DNA from: Oscheius tipulae
Lineage: Eukaryota > Nematoda > Chromadorea > Rhabditida > Rhabditidae
Assembly (NCBI GenBank): GCA_037178975.1
Contig: JASJZH010000004.1
Location: forward strand, 5,270,001 to 5,334,000
DNA length: 64,000 nt
Direction of reading: 5' to 3'
Below are positions 34,514 to 45,343 of the stretch, in pieces. The stretch's first letter is position 1. Each line of letters starts with the position of its first letter. The notes under the pieces are model-generated. The model made no database searches. It saw nothing but the letters and a program-made list of their open reading frames with translations, and had not been told where the DNA came from. The position numbers and the translations under genes are program-made.

Positions 34514-37500
34514 ATGCCTTCCGGCGACGGTGGCGAGTTCGGCGTTACGCTGAAGGAGCTGCGCGAGCTCATGGAGCTCCGCAGCCACGAGGCCCTCGAA
34601 AAGGTTTCCCTCTAAAACATCTTCTCCCCAACCAAATGATTCCAGGTGAACAGCCAATTCGGAGGAATCGAAGGACTCTGCGCCAAGCTCAAGACCGACC
34701 CACTCAACGGCCTGCCCAATGATCCAGCTGTCCTCGAAGAAAGACAGAGAGTCTTCGGGAAGAACGAAATCCCTCCCGCGGCGTCGAAATCCTTCTTGAG
34801 GCTTTGCTGGGAAGCTGTTCAGGTACTTTTTCGGGTTTCAAGTCCTACGTCACATTAAGGACATAACTCTGATTATCCTGCTTCTCGCGGCTATCTTCTC
34901 CCTCGCCATATCCTTCTATAAGCCTCCAGAAGGAACAGGTATCCTCCTCAGAACACAATCTCTTGATCCGAATTTTCTCCAGGTCACGATGAGTCAGAAT
35001 CCAAGTCGAACTGGATCGAAGGAGCGGCCATTCTCTTAGCCGTCTGTGTAGTAGTATTGGTAACCGCCATCAATGATTGGACGAAGGAAAGACAGTTCCG
35101 AGGTAAGTAGAAAGATCATAGTTTTAACGGAACAAACTGGTTTCTGCCGTCATTTGCGTCATAAACAATGCGCTCGTAAAAGGACTTAGAGACTGCTAAT
35201 TTTGGTTTGGGCTGAAGGGTGTTGGGGAAAGATTTCCGACTGATGATATTCCAGGACTCCAGTCGAAAATCGAAACCGAGCACAAGTTCTCTGTGATCCG
35301 TGGAGGACATCCCGTCGATATCGTTACGAACGAACTCGTTGTCGGAGACGTGGCTCGCGTCAAATATGGTCAGTCTTCGTTTTCTGGAAGACAATAACGA
35401 ATACTAGGTGATCTTCTTCCAACTGATGGTATCATCATCCAGTCTAACGACCTCAAAATCGACGAGTCTTCTCTGACCGGAGAGTCTGACATGATCAAGA
35501 AGAGTCCAGAGACCGACCCGGTTCTGCTGTCAGGAACTCATGCCATGGAGGGTAGTGGAAGGTGAGAAAACCAAAAGAGCTCTCTTCCACGCTGCTGCAC
35601 TTTACTCACACTCTTTAGACTCCCCCTACTCATGTAGACAACAATTTTTGGGGCGGAAGTGAGTCGGTGGTCTTTGAAGGTGTCAGCCAAATTGCTCCAA
35701 ATCGTTTTGGAAGGGGTGGAAGGGGAAAGACGACAAAAAGAGGGACTGGAAATAGGGATATTTTCAGATTCATCATCACGGCCGTGGGATTGAACTCACA
35801 GACGGGTATCATCATGAGTTTGTTAGGGGCCACAAAAGAGGAAAAAGACGACGACGGAAAGAAGAAGAATGGCAAAAAGGTCAAGGACGATGTAGAGGCT
35901 AGTCGGACAACTGAGATCACTAATGGAGCGATCGTCGGAAACGGCCTCGGCAATGGAACTGAGAAACCGAGAAAGTCTTCCGAAACTGATCTGGTTGAAG
36001 AGGAGGGAAAAGTGACCAAATCTGTTCTCCAGGCCAAGCTGTCCAACTTGGCTCTCCAGATCGGATACATTGGTAGACGATAGTCTCTCGTGTATAATAG
36101 CCTGTTCAGGATCTGTTGTTTCGGCTGCTACCGTCATCATCCTCGTTCTGAGATACTGTATCTACAACTATGCGATCGAGGGGAAGACATTCAACGCGAA
36201 TGACATTGCCTACTTCATCCAGTTTGTCATCATCGGAGTTACTGTCTTGGTCATTGCTGTTCCCGAGGGTCTTCCTCTTGCCATCACTCTCGCCTTGACA
36301 TATTCCGTCAAGAAGATGATGAAGGACAACAATCTCGTCAGACACTTGGATGCTTGTGAGACCATGGGTAACGCCACTTCCATCTGCTCCGACAAAACTG
36401 GAACACTGACGACGAACAGAATGACATGTGTCCAGCAGTTTATCAACAGTGAGTACGATTGTGTTTTGTCAACTGGAATTCATTACAGAAGTCTTCTACA
36501 AGGGCCCTGTTCCATCATGGGACTCTTTGGATGCCAGGACAAGACAGATTCTGATTGACTGTATTTCGATCAACAGTGGCTACTCCTCACAAGTTCTGGC
36601 CCCGAAAGAGGCTGGAGGTCAGAAAGAACAAGTCTGCTCAAAAAACCTATCTATTACATTCGTTTGTTCAGGTCGGTAATAAGACCGAGTGCGCCCTCCT
36701 TGGTTTCGTCCTTGACGTTGGAAAGAGCTACGACGAGATCCGAAGAAGCAATCCGGAAGAGAGTCTCTTCAAGGTGTACACATTCAACTCGTCGAGAAAG
36801 TCCATGATGACTGTCGTCAGGTTGCCCAACGGTGGCTACAGAATCTACGCCAAGGGAGCCTCCGAGATCATTTTGTCTCGCTGCTCCTACCTTCTTGGCA
36901 AAGAAGGAGTCATCGAGTCGTTCGGAGAGCACCAAATTGCCGAAATGACCAGAAATGTCATCGAGCCGATGGCTTCCGATGGTCTGAGAACAATCGGAAT
37001 TGCTTACAAGGACATTCTTCCGAAAGGAACTGCCCAGAATGACAACGAGGAAGAGTACGAAAGAGAAATCGACTGGGAAGACGAGGAGAAGATCCGAATG
37101 GGAATGACCGCCGTCGCTATCATGGGTATCCAGGATCCCGTTCGTCCTGAGGTAATATAGTGTATAAGCTTGTCTTGAAATGACACATTCAGGTACCGGC
37201 TGCTATTGAAAAGTGTCAAAAGGCCGGAATCACAGTAAGAATGGTCACTGGAGACAATATCAATACGGCCAGATCTATCGCAACGGCTTGTGGAATTCTG
37301 AAGCCCGGGTGTGACTTTATCGCTCTGGAAGGAAAAGAGTTCAATGCCAGGTATTGTAGTCCTTTATTAACTGAAACACAAATATTAGAATCCGAGACGA
37401 GAATGGCAAAGTTTCACAAGCTAAACTGGACGAGATCTGGCCCAAGCTTCGAGTTTTGGCTCGTGCCCAGCCTTCAGACAAATACGTCCTGGTCAAGGGA

Positions 37501-39476
37501 ATCATCGACAGCAAACACACCAAGAATCGTGAGGTTGTAGCAGTAACAGGAGACGGAACCAATGATGCTCCGGCTCTGAAAAAGGCCGATGTCGGATTCG
37601 CTATGGGTATTGCTGGAACTGATGTCGCCAAAGAGGCTTCGGATATCATTCTCACTGATGACAATTTCACTTCCATCGTCAAGGTCTATTTTTCTTATTA
37701 CGCTTGAACAAAATATGTTTCAGGCTGTGATGTGGGGAAGAAACGTCTACGATTCGATCGCGAAGTTCCTTCAGTTCCAGCTCACTGTCAACGTCGTGGC
37801 TGTGACCATTGCCTTCATCGGCGCCTGTGCCATCTCGGATTCGCCCTTGAAAGCCGTTCAAATGCTCTGGGTCAACTTGATCATGGACACTTTGGCCTCT
37901 CTCGCCTTGGCCACCGAAATGCCAACGGAAGAACTTCTCGAGAGGTATTTCTCTTTGAGACAATGAATACAATCCGTTCAGAAAGCCGTACGGACGAACA
38001 AAGTCTCTGATCTCGAGAACGATGGTCAAGAACATCGTCGGACACGCTATCTATCAGCTGTTTATCCTGTTCGGAATCATGTTCTGGGGTTGGTTGATGG
38101 ATCCGTCTTTTATCATTCAAATATCGCTACTTATACCGCCCTATCTTAAACGCAATTATTCTACAATAGATCCTCTTTTGATTCCACAATACAGCTTGCC
38201 TCCAGGTTTTCTTGCCTGCTCATTTGCCTGTCCTATCCGCAATTTTCATCTGTCTCAGCCTGAAATAACTCTTATGTTTCAGGAGACAAACTTATTCCAA
38301 ACACTCCTTCGGGAAGGAACCAGCAGTTGGGTGCCCCGCCTTCTCAACACTTCACTATCATTTTCAACGCCTTCGTTTTGATGACCTTGTGCAATGAGAT
38401 CAACGCCAGAAAGATTCACGGAGAGAGAAATGTCTTCAAGGTAATTCTTTGAAGATATCTTCCAATATAAGAGTGCAGGGTCTGCTTGGCAATCCGATCT
38501 TCTGTGTTATCTGGATCGGAACGCTCATCTCCCAGGTTCTGATCGTCCAGTTTGGAGGCAAATGGTTCAGTACGGCTCCTCTGGATGCTACCCAATGGAT
38601 CATCTGTATTATCTGTGGAGTCTTCGAACTTCTCTGGGGACAGGTCAGTTTCTCTTCCAGTTGATAAAGTTTGTAGTTGAGTAGAACCAATTCTAAGTTT
38701 CTTGGTTTACACCGGCATGTTGTAGATTATTACATCGATCCCGTCCTCCATTCTGCCCAAGTCGTTCCGATTCGGAAAGGGTGAAGTCCAGCCGACGAAT
38801 ATCCTTCTCACGGGCGAGTACGACACTCCCAGTTCGGTGACAGCTCTGCCGAAGATTGAGGGAGGAAGTGCCGAAAAGAGACCCGGACAAATGCTTTGGC
38901 TATTGGGTCTGACCCGATTACAGACACAGGTGCGTGCTCTCGACGAGAAGGAGAAGCATCCCCGAGTGATTGCACCTCTATGCACTATTTCAGATGCGCG
39001 TCGTGCAGGCCTTCCAGTCGAGTCTGCCCGACTCTCACCCCAACTCTCTGACCACATCAACGGCTGATCGTCTTAAGGCCAGTCTCCGACGCCAAAAGAT
39101 TGCCATGGAGCTGGAGCAGCAGAAAAGTGCGTAGAGAGTCACAATTTCACTGAGTCACCTGTCTGCTCGCGCACTGTGCGCACAGTTTTGTCTTGTCCAC
39201 AAATAGCGAAAGCCACCACTCTCTTTGTTTCCCATCTCTCCCCAAGAACATTCCACCAAAGTCTTTCTTCTCTCTTCTTTCTGTATATGTATTGCGCTCT
39301 AAAAGGCTAATTCCTGGCGGTGGCAGTGGTGGTGGTTTCTGTCCTTTGTCCGTAACTGTCCTTCTCCCTCTACTAACCTGTCCTCATTTTCAGGGTCTGG
39401 TTCTATACGAACCCGTCGACAGGTACATAATGAGACATCAGAGAAGGATACAGCCGGAATGAAGTTCTCAGCCTAA
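34514..39476 (+). CDS. mca: Plasma-membrane Ca2+-transporting ATPase (PMCA)
   Basis: The start [19 protein letters not shown] and the next exon [15 protein letters not shown] are PMCA-specific. The P-type ATPase motifs appear in order: TGES (35473-35487), PEGLPLA in TM4 (about 36270), DKTGT with the phosphorylated Asp at 36391, KGASE in the nucleotide domain, and TGDGTNDAP (about 37550). Ten membrane segments are visible. After TM10 comes the calmodulin-binding, autoinhibitory segment [24 protein letters not shown], which rules out SERCA. The last coding exon, read with a phase-1 donor at about 39127, gives [17 protein letters not shown] and stops at 39474-39476; retention of that intron would end the protein at about 39135. 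Roughly 1,150 residues in about 20 exons. The pump exports Ca2+ from the cytosol. Which mca paralogue is not certain. Confidence 0.94.
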
Positions 39477-40020
39477 CCCATCTCTCTTTTAACGTTTTCC
39501 TCCCATTTCCAAGTGCCCCCGTTCACCGGTGCTCGGTCTGACATGGTCCTCGGTCATTCTTCCCTTCCAGTAGAGAGTCTGACTCGATGTCCGTGTCCTG
39601 CCAATCCCTTCATTTGCTCAGAAAGAGTTTTATATGTCTAAATATATTCAGAGAGAATATTCCATTTTCCCGTCCTCTGTGTACATACCCGTCTTTCCTA
39701 CTTCTATCCCTTTTATAGTGTGCTATGTAGAACGAAAAAAATGAGAAAGCGGGCTTTTATTACTAGTAGGTGCCACGAGATAGCTCAAACGGCCGAGAAG
39801 CACAGACTCGACCGCGTTATTTATGTGTAACACTGTGACCACAAAACTCTGTACTCTCGAGCATATTTTTTTTCAATGATTCGTTCATCGAATCGCAAAT
39901 AAACATCAACACAAATTGTTCTTCTTCCACTTGTTTTCAGATAGCTTTTAAAACACTTGAAAACATACGCGAAAGTTGTGCTGTAAAAGGTAGGAGTTTG
40001 CAAGGAATGCAGGAGTCACA
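39477..40020. other. Intergenic region
   Basis: 3' UTR of the Ca2+ ATPase and 5' region of the next gene; no exon seen. GC-poor and without obvious repeats. Confidence 0.45.
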
Positions 40021-40858
40021 ATGGGTGACCAATACGAGGATGTCAATGTGGAAGGAACCGAAACTGCGAAGGGACCAGCGAGTAAGGGTCCGGCTACCAA
40101 AGATCCTATGAGCAAAGTTCCGACAACCAAGGCTGCAACTACCAAGCCGGAACCGGCAGGAGGAAGAGAGAATTATGCTACTGTGAATGCTGGACGAGCT
40201 GTTGGTGGTGGTGACAACTACGCAACAGTCAATGTTACCAAAAAGGGTCCTCCGACGAAAGCTGCTCCCGTCTCAAAGGCAGCACCAACTGTGGGAAAAT
40301 ATGAAGGAGGAGATCAGTACGAAGCTGTTGATGAGAAGCGAGCTACTTCATCTATTTCCACAACTGTGGGCAGTGAAGACGCTGCCTTGAAGGCTGGACC
40401 TGTTTCTAAGGGTCCAGACATGAAAACGACAAAAAGTACAAAGTCTTCTGAGGATGGAGACGAGTACGAGGGTGTGAAGGAGGATGGTGGGGTGACGATT
40501 AACAGAAAGTTTCCACAATGCCTACTACTACTAGAACAGCGGCAAAGGGGACCAGGACGACGGCTTCGACTTACACTGAGCCGAGAGATCAAGCAAGAGC
40601 TGTCATTTCGAATCAGGAATATCAAAAGGAAGAACAGAAGAGACAAAAGGCGCAGAGAAAGAAGAAGAAGTGAAGAAAATCAAGATTGATCTTCTCATTT
40701 TTGGCATTGTCTTCCTGTCGCTCTTGGCCATCGGGATCCCGACAGTGATCATTGTTATCATCCTTCACGTCACTGAAAAAGCCTCCTTCGTGCCCGAATT
40801 CGTTCTTGGGGAGATATGGGAAACAAAAAACAGCGACTTTCTGCGAACGCAATGCTGA
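40021..40858 (+). CDS. Low-complexity protein with Y-x-x-V repeats and a C-terminal membrane segment; frame broken
   Basis: From 40021 (MGDQYEDVNVEG) the frame encodes about 160 residues rich in Lys, Pro, Thr, Ala and Gly with five spaced tyrosine motifs: QYEDV, NYATV, NYATV, QYEAV and EYEGV. The spacers are K-G-P/T-K repeats. At about 40665-40858 another frame encodes a basic stretch and a strong membrane segment (KIDLLIFGIVFLSLLAIGIP) with a short tail ending FLRTQC. Between 40500 and 40680 the best coding frame changes twice: once by a possible 32-nt intron (40470s to 40504) and once at an AAG-repeat near 40665 with no intron. Either an indel in the assembly, a frameshift, or unrecognised splicing joins them. 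Poly(A) signal at 40865-40870. No named family recognised. Confidence 0.5.
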
Positions 40859-40971
40859 CCTATGAATAAAAGTCGATGGAGTCTTGAGTTCTAAGCCTAA
40901 TCCAGCGACTGGTCCGTGGGGAAGCCTTGACCCCACGCCCTATTTGTTCGCAGCCGATTCACACTGTTGGC

Positions 40972-41821
40972 ATGTTTCTTCTTTTGGTCGTCCTTCTGAT
41001 TCCTATTGTCGACACATGTGATATTCAAGCTGAGATCATGCTCGACTCTCCCACAAAGCCAGTCTTTGCCCAGTTCACCTTCCACAATGAGAGCAGAGGA
41101 GAGATGTGGGTTTTTGTTCACATTTGGACCAAATTCCCTTACTTTTATGGCTCGACAAAGAGAGTTTCTTTGAAAATACTAGGATTACTGTCATATTCCA
41201 CAAGGAAGAGCATGTAAAGGTACCAGCTGATTGCGGTCCCAGATGGCGCTACTCGTGCCCTTCGACCCCAATGTTCAGTTGATAAGGTCGCAGAGAGCGT
41301 TTAGTCAGGCCATGTACCACGATCCTTTAAGATCAAACGAGTCGATTTTAGGTATGAACTACAGCCTCTTCAGAAACCCTTCAAAATTAAAATCGTCGGA
41401 GTCATGTGCAACATGAAGCCCACAACTTTGAAGGTAGGAAGGATAAAATGGGAGCGGGAATCATTCGGGATTTGCAGACATGGCTGAAGAGACCGGAGAA
41501 TCCTGATGTACCACCTGTTGGAATGACTTTTGCCTTCTTGGAGGGAATGGGAGACATCAGCTACATGGTTAGTCACACTTTCCTGAATCTTCGAATCCCT
41601 CCTAAAATAGAAGTTCGGCTGTAAAGCTATCTCTTTCGAGAAACACATGACCATTCGTATGCTCGCAATACAAATTCGTTCTGTGGAATAGCGAGTCTAT
41701 CTCACTGTTCAGGTCACAGACTATAAAAAACTTTCAGGTGTACAGCGACATGGGACCAAGAGTCATGGGCCGAACTGGAGTAGTCTGTGGATTTGGTGAC
41801 TGTGGCGGACACGGAAAATGA
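40972..41821 (+). CDS. Small secreted protein, nematode type, function unknown
   Basis: The start MFLLLVVLLIPIVDTC is a signal peptide. The exons can be joined in phase: NESRGEMW, then FFENTRITVIFHKEEHVKVP, RWRYSCPSTPM, YELQPLQKPFKIKIVGVMC, TWLKRPENPDVPP and, last, VYSDMGPRVMGRTGVVCGFG with the end DCGGHGK. The mature chain is about 155 residues with six Cys, probably three disulfides, and a beta-strand-like alternating pattern. Introns are 40-150 nt; the stop is at about 41819-41821 and AATAAA follows at 41845. The compact conserved-looking C-terminus suggests a real extracellular family, but I cannot name it. It resembles no toxin or enzyme family known to me. Confidence 0.65.
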
Positions 41822-42924
41822 TCCACAAAGCTGTTAATAGCACTAATAAATCAGTTTTTTTGGACTCGTCTGATCCGAGGACTTTCGCCCTTGTTTCCTA
41901 TACTGATAAGGGTCTCTAGATAAATGGACGAGTTTCTAGTCTTCAGTTCCCTTCCACCTTAAAAGGGTCATTCTTTATATGAAATAGCTTTTCGTCATTC
42001 AGAACCCATGATCTGCTCTGGGCGGAGCCATTCGATATAAGCAGTGTATATAAGCTACGGACAGGCCGTACAGAGCCAATCTCTTCCTCCTTTTTGTTGC
42101 AAATTGGGCGCGAAACCGCGCGAGCGATGGCACCACCTGGTCGCTCTCTCACTCCGTCCAATCCGCCTTTCTGCCAGCCGGCTGCGTTCCCAAAAGACCA
42201 CCAACCGACTGATAAAAAGACGAGTGCGTCCCTTCCTTCCTTTTCCCCCCTTGTCTGATAGTGGTCTAGGAGAAATCTTTCTTTTTTGGTTCAAAGGACA
42301 CTCTTTGCATTGTTTGCAGGGAGAGTAGAGAGCAAATAGACGAGACCAACGGCACTTTGATTTTGGGCTCACTACTCTCAATTACCATCTCCCTCTGTGC
42401 TATTCTCTCCGTGCCTGATCTTTTGTGTCTGGTTCGCGTACTAATTGGATAGCAGACAACTTCCTCTTTTCCTTCTCCCCTCTGGCTTTTGATCATCTCA
42501 CACACTAGTCCGAAACTCTTCGCAAAAACTCTTCTTCTTCAGAAAGTTTTTTTTCCCTTCACATGAGATTTATCATCTGAACCATATCGATGAGTAATCT
42601 GCCATAAACAAACTATCATGTAAACCATCTTTGGCCATCAGCTTGCTCACCTTAGCTCAAAAGCAGACGCCGTTTTCGGCGAACAACGATCAATTTTTGC
42701 ATGCATGGGAGTCTATTCGCACCTAAACGAGTAGTCTTTGCTCGCAGATTCTGCTTAAATTGAACCTATCCTATCCCTCTCAAAAGAAAGGAGCTTCTGC
42801 GAGTCAAAAGAGTGCAGTCTCTTATCAACACACCTTGTCTGCCCTGTGGCCCGATATCGGGATGGCGTGACTTTGTTCCTTATCTCTTCTGGAAAGCCTC
42901 ATTTGCCATTATTGTTTCTCCAGG
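41822..42924. other. 5' region of the elongase gene
   Basis: No coding exon. It contains a TATA box (TATATAAG, about 42045-42052), an E2F-consensus GGCGCGAAA (42107-42115) and then about 700 bp of C/T-rich plus-strand sequence that could be outron or first intron. Confidence 0.5.
42045..42115 (+). promoter_or_regulatory. Candidate core promoter with TATA box and E2F-like site
   Basis: GTATATAAGC near 42045 is followed 60 bp downstream by GGCGCGAAA, a perfect inverted TTTCGCGCC. The nearest downstream plus-strand gene is the elongase at 42925. Sequence-based inference only. Confidence 0.3.
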
Positions 42925-43910
42925 ATGGCTGAGACGGCGGCCTCTTTCACCGATGTCTTCTTCGGATCATGGAGTCTGGACAAGACTGACAGTTTCATGA
43001 CATACTTCGTTCCACTTTCCTACAAGGTCAGCCAAATTTTTCTTTTTTTATTGGACTAAGTTTAGATAGCAGTCGCCTATATTTTGCTCATCTTCGGAGG
43101 TCAGAAGTTGATGAAGAATCGCAAGCCGTTCGAGCTGGACACTCTACTCGCCGTCTGGAACTTCGGGTTCTCTCTCTTCTCGGGTATCGCCGCCTATTAT
43201 CTCATTCCCGAACTGATCTCCGTCTTCTGGAAGCACGGGTTCCAAGGTTTGTCTCCTTTGTTTCTTTCCAAATCTCCAAAGCAGACAAATTCAACCGACC
43301 TTTTCAGCTTCGTACTGTGACAATCACACCTATTATACAAACGCCGTCACCGGGTTCTGGGGCTGGATGTTCGTTATGTCCAAGGCTCCCGAACTCGGGG
43401 ATACAGCTTTCCTGGTTCTGAGAAAGAGGCCCGTCATTTTCATGCACTGGTACCACCACGCTATGACCTTCGTCTACGCCGAGATCACCTACAGTGAGCA
43501 CCAGGCTTGGGCTCGTTGGTCTCTTGTCCTCAATCTGTCTGTCCATACTGTCGTAAGTAGAGGTCCTGTACCAAAATTAAACTCCTTCAGATGTACTTCT
43601 ACTTCGGAGTTCGTGCTCTCAAGATTGAGACTCCTCGTTGGGTGGCCAAGTTCATCACGACCTTCCAACTGACCCAGTTCGCCATCCAGCTCTTCATTTT
43701 CTGCCGCCTTCTTTTCGCCTTGACTACGGGGTCCATCCCTACTTGTGCTGTCAGCTGGAATCCGATGATCATCGGAGGATTGATGTATCTGTCATACCTC
43801 TACCTCTTCGTAAGTATTCTCTGTTTCATTTACAGGGACTATTTCAGGCCGAGTTTTTCTACAACGCCTATATCAAGAAGAGATCGCCAACGAAGGCCAA
43901 GTCCAACTGA
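42925..43910 (+). CDS. Very-long-chain fatty acid elongase, ELO family
   Basis: The start MAETAASFTDVFFGSW at 42925 follows a TTTCTCCAG acceptor. The gene shows the ELO signatures KNRKPFELD, LWVNFGF-like AVWNFGFSLFSG, SKAPELGDTAFLVLRKRP and the catalytic histidine box HWYHH (43445-43459), then YSEHQAWARWSLVLNLSVHT. About seven hydrophobic segments are present, and the C-terminus KKRSPTKAKSN is basic, consistent with ER retention. The enzyme condenses malonyl-CoA with acyl-CoA in the first step of chain elongation in the ER. Five exons encode about 285 residues, typical length. It resembles C. elegans elo-3 to elo-6, but I cannot choose among them. Poly(A) signal at 43951. Confidence 0.93.
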
Positions 43911-44000
43911 ACAACAAAACGGGATACTCAGACAAAGAGCTCTAAGCTATAATAAACAACTTTGAATTCAATAAAAAATCGTAACAACAATCTGTAAACC

Positions 44001-45085
44001 TTACTCGTCTTCTGTCTCTTCTACAACAGCTTTCTCCTCGTCGTCTGCCTTCTTGGTCATACCCTTTCGTTGCGGCATCACGGCGAAGAAAGCCTTCTCC
44101 CAGTCGCTACACTCGGAATACTGGACCAAGATCTCAAACACGTGATTTATCGTCAGCACCTGAAATTGTTCCCATGAAAGCAATTTGTAAAATAGAGGCT
44201 ACCTTCCTAGTTTTCATCTGAACAAACTCATCGATCGCGAGTCTCGCGTGTCCGTAGCCCTTCTTCTCGGCCAAATGAAAACAGAGCCCTTTTTGCGAGT
44301 TGTGATCCACGATTCCTCCAATCACGTAGACTTTCGTCTCATCCAGCGACGTGAGAATGTTGTCGGAATCGGCCGTAAGATAGACAACTTCGGAAGGATC
44401 GAAGACCTCGTCCAATGGCTTCTCTTCTAGATGGATATCCTGGTTCTTGTTCGTCTCCACACTGTCAAAAATCTGAAGTACTGCCTAGTATAAGCATTAA
44501 ATGAGCAAACCTCTCGACTCTTCCCATCAAACCCTACCACGTAGTATTGTAGAGGTTGAGCGGCTCTCCTATTAGCGGAATAACACCAATTTAACTGAAG
44601 AACTGATCTCTTACAGTCCTTTTCGGTCATCAAGTTGTCAAAGGACATGTCGACGGCCACCCGGATCTTAATTATTCAGTTTGAAAAGGAACAAACAATC
44701 AAATACCTTTGAAGTAGACTCTGCCATCGTTTTCGGTCTGATCCGTTTGAGCAAAGCGCCCTGTCCAGCCTCTTTTAGTGCTACTCGCTTCCGTTTCCTC
44801 ATTTCCTTCTCTTCAACTCGCTTAAGTTTCCTCTTCTCTAAATAGTTTCCTTTCCTGAAATGTTTCAGATTCAAAAAAGATAAACAACAAGCCTTTCAAG
44901 AGCCTTCAACTTCTTTAGCTGATTTTTGGAAAGAGGCTGTTCTAGGCTAGTTGTCTCTTCCCCAGCGTCTACAAATAGTCGATTCGTGAAAATAATAACA
45001 AAAACTAACTTTTATCTACCAGTACTTCCTTTTCTCCCTCCGCTACGATACAGGTGCCGGGGACAAACTCCTTGTCATGAGACAT
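44001..45085 (-). CDS. tRNA (guanine-N1)-methyltransferase, TRM10 family
   Basis: The start [12 protein letters not shown] at 45085 abuts an AAATCAG acceptor. The N-terminal region is Lys/Arg-rich coiled coil ([19 protein letters not shown]). The SPOUT domain follows: [63 protein letters not shown] (the SAM-binding knot), [19 protein letters not shown] and [18 protein letters not shown] ending VMPQRKG. These match TRMT10A almost block by block. The enzyme makes m1G (or m1A) at position 9 of tRNAs. The C-terminus is acidic ([12 protein letters not shown]). About 290 residues; stop at 44003-44001. It lies 258 bp after miro-1 on the same strand. Confidence 0.93.
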
Positions 45086-45343
45086 CTGATTTATATAATA
45101 ACTGACTATATTAAGTACTACAATAAACACTGGCTCAGAACATGCAGAAAATAAAATAAGAACAAGTTAACATCAAGATTCATTAGCTACTGGTCTAAAA
45201 ACTGGTAAGAAATTAACAGCTTAAAGTGATATTACCCGTTCAAGACATAAAAGATACACACGCGGATACAATCATGGGGAGAAGGGAGCCAAAAGTTCAT
45301 TGAATGAGCACCGTTTTGGAAGAAAAGACAGAGTGGCAAACTG

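Noticed and set aside
39760..39830. tRNA-like A-box sequence (TAGCTCAAACGGCCGAG)
   Set aside because: No matching B-box or acceptor stem could be folded around it.
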